Below are positions 1 through 6,905 of a stretch of DNA of 64,000 nt, piece after piece. A program made the position numbers and the translations under genes. The number at the start of each line of letters is the position of its first letter. Within the stretch, counting starts at the first letter, position 1. The stretch is from Neobacillus cucumis (GTDB lineage Bacteria > Bacillota > Bacilli > Bacillales > Cytobacillaceae): NCBI RefSeq assembly GCF_016908975.1, contig NZ_JAFBEX010000011.1, positions 152,156-216,155 on the forward strand, written 5' to 3'. The notes under the pieces are model-generated. The model did no database searches, was not told the origin of the DNA, and saw only the letters and a list, made by a program, of their open reading frames with translations.

Positions 1-966
1 ATGAAGAAATTTGGCCAGGAATGGCTTGAAAAAGGCTATGATATTGAGTTTCTCCACTGTTCATCTGATAATCAATCCATTGATGGTGTGATTATTCCAG
101 GGTTAAAGGTGGGTTTGGTTGACGGTACGGCGCCGCATGTGATTGAACCAAAGGCACCTGGTGCGGTTGAAGAATATATAAACCTTGGCGAGGCTTGGAA
201 TTCACGCGCCCTAAATGCACAAAAAATTGCGATTGTGAAGCTGACAAGTCAGATAAGTCATTCATTTCAGAAGGCCTATGCAACGTTTAACGAAGCATTG
301 GAGATCCATGATGAGTGGGAAAAAATTTATGTAAACAATATGGATTTTGCCAAGGCCGATCAATTAACGAATAAATTAATTAATTCCTTTTTCGGTATAA
401 TAAGGTTAAATAAAACCCCGGATATTCGCCATCGCTTCTTAGGAGCTGCTACACCGCAGGGTGCGGTCGATTTTGTTCCAAATCTGACGGAAGAGATTCC
501 AAAGCGCTATTTTATCAAGGGGCGTCCTGGATCAGGAAAATCAACTCTGTTGAAAAAGCTGGCGGTTGCCGCAGAAGTGCGCGGGATTGATGTGGAAGTC
601 TATCATTGCGGTTTTGACCCGCACAGCCTTGATATGGTGATTTTTAGGGAGCTGGGAATTGCAATCTTCGACAGTACCGCCCCTCATGAATATTTTCCAA
701 GCAGAGATAGCGATGAAATTATCGATATGTATGAATTATTAATTGAGCCGGGTACAGATGAGCACTTTGCTGATTTTATTGAAAATATTTCTGAAAAGTA
801 TAAAGATAAAATCACAGAAGCAACAAGGTATCTTGCTAAAGCAAAATCTCTGCATGACGAGCTGGAAGAAATTTATGTAGCGGCAATGGATTTTTCAGTG
901 GTTGAAAGGATTTATGAAGAAATTTCTATGGAAATAAATGAACTGGCTTTAAGTAAGATCCAATAA
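1..966 (+). CDS. P-loop ATPase-like protein with internal duplication (PRK06851-type), 5' end cut by window
   Basis: The reading frame is open at the window edge, so this is the C-terminal part of a larger protein of unknown function. A Walker A motif GRPGSGKST lies near residue 170. The stretch after it (LLKKLAVAAEVRGIDVEVYHC, then IAIFDSTAPHEY) resembles the first residues of the fragment (MKKFGQEWLEKGYDIEFLHC, then VGLVDGTAPHVI). The protein is therefore two tandem copies of one P-loop module, and the ATG at position 1 is probably the residue after an upstream Walker A rather than a true start. The architecture fits the PRK06851 family of Bacillus ATPases. A strong terminator follows 10 bases after the stop. 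Confidence 0.8.
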   Translation: MKKFGQEWLEKGYDIEFLHCSSDNQSIDGVIIPGLKVGLVDGTAPHVIEPKAPGAVEEYINLGEAWNSRALNAQKIAIVKLTSQISHSFQKAYATFNEALEIHDEWEKIYVNNMDFAKADQLTNKLINSFFGIIRLNKTPDIRHRFLGAATPQGAVDFVPNLTEEIPKRYFIKGRPGSGKSTLLKKLAVAAEVRGIDVEVYHCGFDPHSLDMVIFRELGIAIFDSTAPHEYFPSRDSDEIIDMYELLIEPGTDEHFADFIENISEKYKDKITEATRYLAKAKSLHDELEEIYVAAMDFSVVERIYEEISMEINELALSKIQ

Positions 967-975
967 GAAAGAATA

Positions 976-1001
976 GTGCCGGGAGATCCCGGCACTTTAT
1001 T
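976..1001 (+). terminator. Intrinsic terminator after the P-loop gene
   Basis: A perfect inverted repeat GTGCCGGG-aga-TCCCGGCAC is followed by TTTATTT. Confidence 0.85.
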
Positions 1002-1023
1002 TACATAAGAATGTATAAGTTTC

Positions 1024-1157
1024 TACTTCGAGAATGGTCCAGCTCCAGCGCCTAGCCCCTCGAGGTCACAAGCCAAGCCGTCCAGAAGGTTAAAAGGCAA
1101 CCTTCCGGCCGGCTTGTCTTGTGCTTGTCGGGGCTGACCAAGGCGCTTGCGCTTTTC
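1024..1157 (+). repeat. Family A dispersed palindromic repeat, copy 1
   Basis: Left arm CCAGCGCCTAGCCCCTCGAG and right arm GCTTGTCGGGGCTGACCAAG can pair imperfectly. Between them is a second hairpin (CAAGCC...AAGGTT...AACCTT...GGCTTG). The right end, GGCGCTTGCGCTTTTC, touches the stop codon of the spore-protein gene on the opposite strand. Similar copies occur throughout the window. Confidence 0.85.
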
Positions 1158-1310
1158 TTAATGTGGATTTGTCTTACTTTGCTGGCCCTTGTTGCGTTTA
1201 TTACCCTTACTATTATCACCGCTGACAAACTCGGTGCCAAATTCAGCTTCTGAGTGCCCTGCTTGTGGTGAATTTTGATTGCCGCTGCCTTTATTAAACT
1301 TCTTAGTCAT
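1158..1310 (-). CDS. Gamma-type small acid-soluble spore protein-like peptide (50 aa)
   Basis: A 50-residue frame starts at ATG 1310 (read leftwards) behind a GGGGGG Shine-Dalgarno run and ends at TAA directly against repeat copy 1. The product is hydrophilic, lacks cysteine and hydrophobic segments, is rich in N, Q, K, G and S, and contains EAEFGTEFVSGDN. The EFGTEF core is typical of gamma-type SASPs such as SspE, where it occurs in repeated blocks; here there is one block. The inferred role is a storage protein of the spore core, expressed late in the forespore. Assignment rests on motif, composition and RBS; no promoter was identified. Confidence 0.7.
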   Translation of the reverse strand: MTKKFNKGSGNQNSPQAGHSEAEFGTEFVSGDNSKGNKRNKGQQSKTNPH

Positions 1311-1426
1311 CTATGTATCCCCCCTGTCTGCTAATAGTGTGTCATCATTCCATGGGTTTATTCGGATAAAATAAAGGAGAAATCAGGGAAAAATAGAACT
1401 AGAGATAGAAGATAGTGAGAGGATGG

Positions 1427-2101
1427 ATGTTGATGTTAACGAGGACCGCGTTATTAACAAGGCTATTTGAAGATAACCGCAATGCCTCAAACGCTGTACC
1501 AATGGCAAAATATATGAAAGGTCATTTTCCTTTTCTGGGAATTAAGACTCCTTTACGCAGGGAATTAGAAAGGCAATTTTTTAAGGAAACCGGGATTTTA
1601 AATGAGCCTTTTAACAAACAATTAATAGAGGAACTTTGGAACAAGCACGAAAGGGAATACCAGTATACCGCTCTGACTTATATGGAGAAATCCTTAAAAA
1701 AACTGCAAAAAAGCGACTTGCCTTTCATGGAATGGTTAATTTCAACCAAATCGTGGTGGGATACAGTTGATGCCATTGCCCCTAAACCAGTGGGAAAAAT
1801 TGCAGCCATTTACCCGGAGGTCATCGAGGAAACGTTGGATGGCTGGGCAGTACATGAAAATATGTGGCTCCGGAGAGCAGCGATTCTTTTTCAGCTAAAA
1901 TATAAGGAAAAGACGAATGATGCTTTGCTTTATCGATACATATTGAAAAACGCAGACAGTAAGGAATTCTTTATCCAAAAGGCTATTGGCTGGGCGTTAA
2001 GGGAGTATTCAAAAACAAATCCTGCATCGGTGAAGGAATTTATCGAAAATTATAAGTTAGCTCCGTTAAGTGTCCGTGAGGGAAGTAAATATATTGGTTG
2101 A
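1427..2101 (+). CDS. DNA alkylation repair protein, AlkD-like glycosylase
   Basis: The product of about 224 residues is an all-helical HEAT-like protein of the DNA_alkylation family, which excises bulky or cationic alkylated bases. Conserved landmarks are present in order: KSWWDTVD (Trp and Asp of the AlkD active site), NMWLRRAAI (Arg) and KAIGWALREY (distal Trp). An upstream in-frame GTG at 1415 is possible. ATG 1427 or 1433 is preferred because an AGAGGA element precedes them and residues before LTRTALLTRLF look unstructured. The gene is monocistronic, and 70 bases separate it from the HAD gene. Confidence 0.85.
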   Translation: MLMLTRTALLTRLFEDNRNASNAVPMAKYMKGHFPFLGIKTPLRRELERQFFKETGILNEPFNKQLIEELWNKHEREYQYTALTYMEKSLKKLQKSDLPFMEWLISTKSWWDTVDAIAPKPVGKIAAIYPEVIEETLDGWAVHENMWLRRAAILFQLKYKEKTNDALLYRYILKNADSKEFFIQKAIGWALREYSKTNPASVKEFIENYKLAPLSVREGSKYIG

Positions 2102-2171
2102 GCTTTCCATTCTAAAGTGACTGGAAAGCTGTGTTAGTATAGAGACAGAAAATATGAAAAAGGTGAACAAC

Positions 2172-3026
2172 ATGATTAAGTGTATTGCATCAGATATGGA
2201 TGGAACGTTATTAAATTCAGTACAGCAGATTAGTGAGGAAAATAAACAAGCAATCCTAAAAGCACAGGCGGAAGGAATCGAATTTGTGGTTGCAACAGGA
2301 AGGTCCTACCAGGAAGCAACTTATTTGTTATCACAGGCAGGATTAAGCTGTCCTGTTATTTGTGTGAATGGAGCAGAGGTCCGCGGAGAGGAGGGTGAAG
2401 TACTTTCTTCTACCCCCATTAGTAAAACGCTCGCTAGAGAGGTTGCAGCGAAATTAACCGAACATGATGTCTATCACGAAATCTATACGGACAAGGGTGC
2501 TTACTCGCTTGATCCTGAGAAGGCTGTTTCTATTCTAGTTGATATCATCGTCAGTGCCAATCCCAAGGCAGACCCTGAGGAAATTAGAACGGCAGCAGCG
2601 GCAAGGACTCGAGATGGATTAGTCCATCAAATCGATGATTACGAGCTTTTATTTTCGGATGGGAATTGTAAAATTTACAAGGTTTTGGCTTTCTGTTTAG
2701 ATGCTAAAAAGCGAAATGAAGCGGGTGAAGATCTTCGTGCATTTGCAGACCTCGATATTACCTCTTCAGGGCACGAAAATCTGGAAATAACAAATAAAAA
2801 CGCTCAAAAGGGTCTTGCTTTAGAGGCATTTGTGAAAGCAAAAGGGCTGGAAATGGCGGATACTATGGCAATTGGTGATAACTTGAATGACGTTTCGATG
2901 CTTGAAAGGGCCGGGAGATCGGTTGCCATGGGTAATGCAAGTTATGAAATTAAGGCGCTTTGTGATGTGATTACGGATACCAATGATGAACACGGGGTCG
3001 CGCAGGCGATACTAGAGGTTTTATAA
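2172..3026 (+). CDS. HAD superfamily (Cof-type) phosphatase
   Basis: A 284-residue cytosolic Cof-subfamily hydrolase, predicted to dephosphorylate small phosphorylated metabolites or sugar phosphates. Motif I DMDGTLLNS is at the N terminus, with Asp nucleophile and acid/base pair. VVATGRS is motif II, and the C-terminal GDNLNDVSML provides the Mg-binding acidic residues. ATG 2172 is chosen because an AAAAAGGTG ribosome site lies at the right distance and the family begins MIKxIASDMDGT. It resembles B. subtilis YkrA/YwpJ-type proteins, but the exact substrate cannot be told from sequence. Confidence 0.9.
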   Translation: MIKCIASDMDGTLLNSVQQISEENKQAILKAQAEGIEFVVATGRSYQEATYLLSQAGLSCPVICVNGAEVRGEEGEVLSSTPISKTLAREVAAKLTEHDVYHEIYTDKGAYSLDPEKAVSILVDIIVSANPKADPEEIRTAAAARTRDGLVHQIDDYELLFSDGNCKIYKVLAFCLDAKKRNEAGEDLRAFADLDITSSGHENLEITNKNAQKGLALEAFVKAKGLEMADTMAIGDNLNDVSMLERAGRSVAMGNASYEIKALCDVITDTNDEHGVAQAILEVL

Positions 3027-3056
3027 TAAAGATGTATTTATGGTAAGTTTTGTTGC

Positions 3057-3260
3057 TTGAGGACAGAACGGCGTAAGAAGAGAGGGAAATGTCTTTAAGA
3101 AGGGTTCTTGAGGACAGAACAGTCGTAAGAAAAGTGGGAAATGTCTTTAAGAAGGGTTCTTGAGGACAGAACTGTTGTAAGAAAAGAAGGAAATGTCTTT
3201 AAGAAGGGGCCTTGAGGACAGAACAGTCCATATTAACGTAGGAAGTGTCCTTAAGGTGTA
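3057..3260 (+). repeat. Four tandem 51-52-bp repeats downstream of the HAD gene
   Basis: Units begin TTGAGGACAGAAC at 3057, 3108, 3160 and 3212. Each carries TGTCTTTAAG (or TGTCCTTAAG) near its end, so TTGAGGACA and TGTCTTTAA form a short inverted repeat within the unit. The first three units are close to identical and the fourth is degenerate. No coding capacity is apparent. Apart from the terminator at the end, the 3027-3345 gap holds nothing else. Confidence 0.9.
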
Positions 3261-3314
3261 GCTAGAGCCATCTACTTTAACCAAATCAACCAACAAAATA
3301 CACCTTTAAAGAGA

Positions 3315-3344
3315 AAAGGCCCTTCAAATCGTGAAGGGCTTTTT
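3315..3344. terminator. Bidirectional terminator between HAD gene and bshB2
   Basis: GCCCTTCA-aatcg-TGAAGGGC is flanked by an A-rich left side and TTTTT on the right. It serves the convergent genes on both strands. Confidence 0.85.
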
Positions 3345-3345
3345 G

Positions 3346-4014
3346 TTATGAAAATTTATAGGTCCAAAACCGTTCATTGTTAAGCCAAACCATCAATTGA
3401 GGGTCCTGATTTTTAAGCTTTTCTTCAGTATCTTTAAAGGAATGTTCGGTTTGTGACCGGTGTGCCTTTATTGCTGCCAGCTTCTTATCGGCAACAGGTG
3501 TAATATTGTTGATGATGTCGGCTTCGCCCAGCTCATCGATACAATTTTTCGAGAAGGCTACACAGTGTAGGGTTGGACGTGCGGCTGCCGGCATCTTTTC
3601 AACTGCCCGTACGACCGCCGCACCGGTGGCGTCATGGTCTGGATGCACGGAATAACCTGGATAGAAAGTAATAATTAATGAGGGGTTGACCTCATCAATA
3701 ATTTCCGCAATCCGATTGGTCAATTTGTCATCATCTTCAAATTCAATCGTTTTATCACGATACCCGAGCATCCGTAGATCTTGAATCCCTATAGCATCTG
3801 CCGCTGCCTTCAGCTCTTCTTTTCTTATTTTCGGAAGTTCTTCCCGATTGGTAAATGGAGGATTCCCCATATTCCGTCCCATTTCCCCTAAGGTCAAGCA
3901 GGCGTAGGTAACAGGTGTTCCGTTTTGAACATGTGTGGCAATTGTGCCGGATACCCCAAACGCCTCGTCATCCGGATGGGGGAAAACGACTAAAAGATGG
4001 CGCTCTTTTTCCAT
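3346..4014 (-). CDS. bshB2: Bacillithiol biosynthesis deacetylase BshB2
   Basis: A 222-residue member of the LmbE/PIG-L zinc deacetylases, which removes the acetyl group from GlcNAc-malate in bacillithiol synthesis and may act on bacillithiol S-conjugates. The zinc motif PHPDDE is near residue 12, and HPDH lies in the second half with the NPSLIITFYPGY segment before it. The start at ATG 4014 (read leftwards) has an AAAGGAG site; an upstream extension in the same frame is not conserved-looking. It follows yojF on the same strand, the order known from B. subtilis yojF-yojG. Confidence 0.92.
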   Translation of the reverse strand: MEKERHLLVVFPHPDDEAFGVSGTIATHVQNGTPVTYACLTLGEMGRNMGNPPFTNREELPKIRKEELKAAADAIGIQDLRMLGYRDKTIEFEDDDKLTNRIAEIIDEVNPSLIITFYPGYSVHPDHDATGAAVVRAVEKMPAAARPTLHCVAFSKNCIDELGEADIINNITPVADKKLAAIKAHRSQTEHSFKDTEEKLKNQDPQLMVWLNNERFWTYKFS

Positions 4015-4096
4015 AAAATCATGCTCCTTTCTCTTACTATTAGGACGTTTTAGCGCTACTGAAAAGCATTCAATGTCCTTCGTTGAACCAACGCTA

Positions 4097-4444
4097 TTAT
4101 GCAAAAGGTGTCTGACTAATTTCTAATGCAACGGCAAGCTTTCCGTTGTAATCATGACCAGCCAATAATAGATGATTTTCTTCATCAATCTCAAAATGGG
4201 TGATCCCTTCTGCATAAATCCAGCCAAGATTTATTTTTAACCCAACCCGATAAGGGCCGCTTCCGGTTATTTTCCCTAGTTCATAACGGACAAGGGCATT
4301 GCGGATATAAGCTCCGGCAGAAAAGAAGGTTTGGTCGTTATGTGATGCGTATGCACCATTGGTTGTCTCAAGATGCACATACACATCCTGATCAGCAAAA
4401 CGATTAATGGCTTCTTGAACCTTTTTAACATCAATGGCTTCCAA
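4097..4444 (-). CDS. yojF: YojF family protein (DUF1806), bshB2 partner
   Basis: A protein of about 115 residues of unknown biochemical role that is consistently encoded beside bshB2. The sequence includes VYVHLETTNGAYASHN and LGWIYAEGITHFEID, typical of DUF1806. The start is taken as TTG (codon LEAIDVKK) because AAAGGAGG precedes it by seven bases. A further TTG 27 bases upstream would place the Shine-Dalgarno inside the gene. Eighty-two bases separate it from bshB2, compatible with one transcript. Confidence 0.85.
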   Translation of the reverse strand: MEAIDVKKVQEAINRFADQDVYVHLETTNGAYASHNDQTFFSAGAYIRNALVRYELGKITGSGPYRVGLKINLGWIYAEGITHFEIDEENHLLLAGHDYNGKLAVALEISQTPFA

Positions 4445-4547
4445 AATGCTGCCTCCTTTCCCTTTTGACAAGATGAATAATTACTATCAATATGGTTGTT
4501 AATAATGTATTTATCATACTAAAATCATTTAAAAAAAGCGAAGTCTG

Positions 4548-4697
4548 TGCTTAAAAAGAAGAGCGCAAGCGCCTTGGTCAGCCCCGACAAGCTTAAGGCG
4601 CTCCCAAAAGAAAGGCGCATTTTGCCTTCCTTTTGGGAGTGGCTTAAGACCTCGAGGGCTAGGCGCTTGCGCTGGACAATTCTCGAAGTCGAAATTT
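4548..4697 (-). repeat. Family A dispersed palindromic repeat, copy 2
   Basis: Reverse orientation. It runs from GAGCGCAAGCGCCTTGGTC to GCGCTGGACAATTCTCGAAG. The inner hairpin is CTCCCAAAAGAAAGGC...GCCTTCCTTTTGGGAG, the same inner module as copy 4 but different from copy 1. Confidence 0.85.
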
Positions 4698-4716
4698 ATA
4701 CTTCCTTATCTTTAAA

Positions 4717-4761
4717 AGAAGAGCGCAAGCGCCTTGTCAGTGGCGCTTGCGCTTTTTCTAA
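4717..4761 (-). repeat. Family A repeat, copy 3 (internally deleted)
   Basis: Only the two ends remain (GAGCGCAAGCGCC...GGCGCTTGCGCTTTTTC), giving a short perfect palindrome. It ends one base from the pdxK stop codon and may act as its terminator. With copy 2 it fills the 4445-4761 gap. Confidence 0.8.
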
Positions 4762-5601
4762 TTATTCCCCACAGTCCTCACAATACTCTGTGTTTGCTTT
4801 TTTACTGCGGTAGGCACCATGCCAAGTTGGGCCGACATATTCATTTAAAGGGAAACCTTGCTGGATTCCAGCAGAAACAAATCTCTTTGCCACATCAACC
4901 GCATCGTAGACAGAATTTCCTTTCGCGATTTCCGCAGCCACTGCCGCAGAATTCGAGCAGCCTGCACCATGGGTATAGCTTGTTTCAATTTTTTCAGATT
5001 CGTAAATTTGAAATTCCTTTCCATCATAAAGAAGGTCAATCGACTTGTCTTCTGTTTGAAGCTTGCTGCCGCCTTTTATTAACACGAATTTGGCACCTTG
5101 ATCATGAATTTTTACTGCTGCTTCTTGCATTTCCTCAATGGTCTTTGGTGTCTTGATTCCTGCCAACTGACCAGCCTCAAAAAGATTCGGTGTCACCACA
5201 TATGCGCGTGGAAGAAGCAACTCCCTCATCGCGTCAGCAGTTTCCGGATTTAAGACCTCATCTTCCCCTTTACAAACCATAACAGGGTCAATGACAACAT
5301 GCTTTAATTGGTGCTCATCTATTTTGCGTGCCACGAGCTCAATGATTTCTACCGTTCCGAGCATTCCTGTCTTCATCCCGTCAATACCAACAGACATAAT
5401 CGTATCTAGTTGCTTTTCTAAGAGAGTGGTGTCAATTGGAAAAACATTATGATGCCAGCCTTTTGGGTCCATTGTAACGATACAGGTAATGCCGGTCATC
5501 CCATATACACCAAGTTCTTGGAATGTTTTTAAATCTGCTTGCAGCCCTGCTCCGCCGCTCGAGTCCGAACCAGCGATAGTTAAAACCTTTTTAATAGCCA
5601 T
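4762..5601 (-). CDS. pdxK: Pyridoxine/hydroxymethylpyrimidine kinase, PdxK/ThiD family
   Basis: A 279-residue ribokinase-fold kinase. It matches the B. subtilis PdxK (formerly ThiD/YwdB) subgroup, which phosphorylates pyridoxal-type vitamers in PLP salvage. The N terminus has [28 protein letters not shown] lies mid-protein, and the anion-hole/catalytic segment is [11 protein letters not shown], with the Cys characteristic of this subgroup. The start ATG has an AGGAGGCGTAC site. The protein ends with the unusual tail EYCEDCGE, a CxxC that is not in the B. subtilis enzyme as I recall it. Neighbouring ywdI further downstream matches B. subtilis context, with the formate cluster lying between. 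Confidence 0.9.
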   Translation of the reverse strand: MAIKKVLTIAGSDSSGGAGLQADLKTFQELGVYGMTGITCIVTMDPKGWHHNVFPIDTTLLEKQLDTIMSVGIDGMKTGMLGTVEIIELVARKIDEHQLKHVVIDPVMVCKGEDEVLNPETADAMRELLLPRAYVVTPNLFEAGQLAGIKTPKTIEEMQEAAVKIHDQGAKFVLIKGGSKLQTEDKSIDLLYDGKEFQIYESEKIETSYTHGAGCSNSAAVAAEIAKGNSVYDAVDVAKRFVSAGIQQGFPLNEYVGPTWHGAYRSKKANTEYCEDCGE

Positions 5602-5850
5602 TATGTACGCCTCCTAATCAAAAATTAACTCCGTTCTTATTATAAATCAAAATAGAAATTATAACAGGAATCGACATCGTGACCAATGTGTTGAATAGTT
5701 ACAAAAAAATGACAAATGGACCATTAGTCCTATTATCAAGCATTCCGAGTGATAAATATTACTTTCAAAATATCGTCATCGAAGTACGATAAAGCCAATT
5801 GGTATCTATTATTTAGATGTAATCGTTTTCTCTACAGCGGATATGAAAGT

Positions 5851-5994
5851 ATAAAAATTGACTTTGAGAATTGTCCAGCTCCAGCGCCTAGCCCCTCGAT
5901 GGTCTACAGCCACTCCCAAAAAGAAGGCAAAAAGCGCCTTCTTTTTGGGAGCGTCTTAAGCTTGTCGGGGCTGACCAAGGCGCTTGCGCTTTTC
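5851..5994 (+). repeat. Family A dispersed palindromic repeat, copy 4
   Basis: Forward copy with arms CCAGCGCCTAGCCCCTCGA and CTTGTCGGGGCTGACCAAG and inner hairpin ACTCCCAAAAAGAAGGC...GCGCCTTCTTTTTGGGAG. Its right end lies immediately before the fdhD ribosome-binding site. The rest of the 5602-6010 gap contains AT-rich sequence in which I could not place a convincing promoter. Confidence 0.85.
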
Positions 5995-6010
5995 CATAGG
6001 AGGACATTGT

Positions 6011-6772
6011 ATGAACAGAAAAGGCTGTCCCGATGAATATCCTATTTCCTTAAATTTAAACGGCTATGAGATAGCTGTTTTTCAATTGACCAAAAACGAC
6101 CTGGATGATTGGGCATATGGATATTTATTTTCTGAAGGATTTATTCAGAAAGAGAGCGACATAGAAGCCATCGCCATTGACGAAGACATGGGAGCCATCC
6201 ATGTTTCCCTTAACGAAGACTTTGATGACGAACAGTTTTTCTCAAAAAAGAAACATTATACAGCGGGCTGCGGCAGAGGAGTTACTTTTTTTTCCATGAC
6301 CGATGTTAAAAACTTCGCCAAGGTTTCTTCAGGCCAAACATATGATTTAAGTTATCTATTAAAGAAAAGAAGTGAATTTGCCCAAAATTCTCTTCTATAC
6401 TTAGAAACCGGCGGCATGCATGGGGCTTGTATTGTGGAGGAAGACGGCACCATCACCATCCGAGAGGATATTGGCCGTCATAATGCAGTTGATAAAATTA
6501 TTGGCCACTCATTACGTAAGGGTTTATCTCCCGAACGGTTGATTTTACTGACAACCGGAAGGGTTTCATATGAAATGCTCTCCAAGGCTGCGAAGTATGG
6601 TTTTCCTGTCATCGGGTCACGAACTGCAGCCACTAAACAGGCTGTTCAGCTGGCTAAATTTTTGAATATAGAGGTAATCGGCTATTTAAGAGGGAAAATG
6701 GCAACGATTTATACCTCAGCAGGAAGAGTCAACAACGATCTGACACAAGGGCTAGAAGTGGAGAGAGAGTGA
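6011..6772 (+). CDS. fdhD: Formate dehydrogenase accessory sulfurtransferase FdhD
   Basis: A 253-residue cytosolic protein that transfers sulfur from a cysteine desulfurase to the bis-MGD cofactor of formate dehydrogenase. GGMHGACIVEEDG and REDIGRHNAVDKIIG are diagnostic. The cysteine loop reads YTAGCGRGVTFF, so only the first Cys of the CxxC seen in E. coli FdhD is present. This may be normal for the shorter Firmicutes forms. ATG 6011 has TAGGAGG seven bases ahead. It is the first gene of the formate/molybdopterin block. Confidence 0.92.
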   Translation: MNRKGCPDEYPISLNLNGYEIAVFQLTKNDLDDWAYGYLFSEGFIQKESDIEAIAIDEDMGAIHVSLNEDFDDEQFFSKKKHYTAGCGRGVTFFSMTDVKNFAKVSSGQTYDLSYLLKKRSEFAQNSLLYLETGGMHGACIVEEDGTITIREDIGRHNAVDKIIGHSLRKGLSPERLILLTTGRVSYEMLSKAAKYGFPVIGSRTAATKQAVQLAKFLNIEVIGYLRGKMATIYTSAGRVNNDLTQGLEVERE

Positions 6773-6905
6773 AGGGGGGAATGAACCGAAAAAGCAAGCA
6801 AGAATTTATAGAGAGAGAAAAAAGCGTTTAGTTGCCATGCCTTAAAAAGTAGGGCGCATCCGCTTTTGTGGATGTTCTAAATATTCAATGGGAAGGAGAA
6901 TAGTG

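Noticed and set aside
5749..6036. 95-codon frame across repeat copy 4 into fdhD
   Set aside because: It runs through a dispersed repeat and out of frame with fdhD; no ribosome site.
6781..6831. Mini-frame MNRKSKQEFIEREKSV between fdhD and fdnG, with a G-rich stretch ahead
   Set aside because: The G run is almost touching the ATG, and 16 codons with no conservation information is too little to call a leader peptide.
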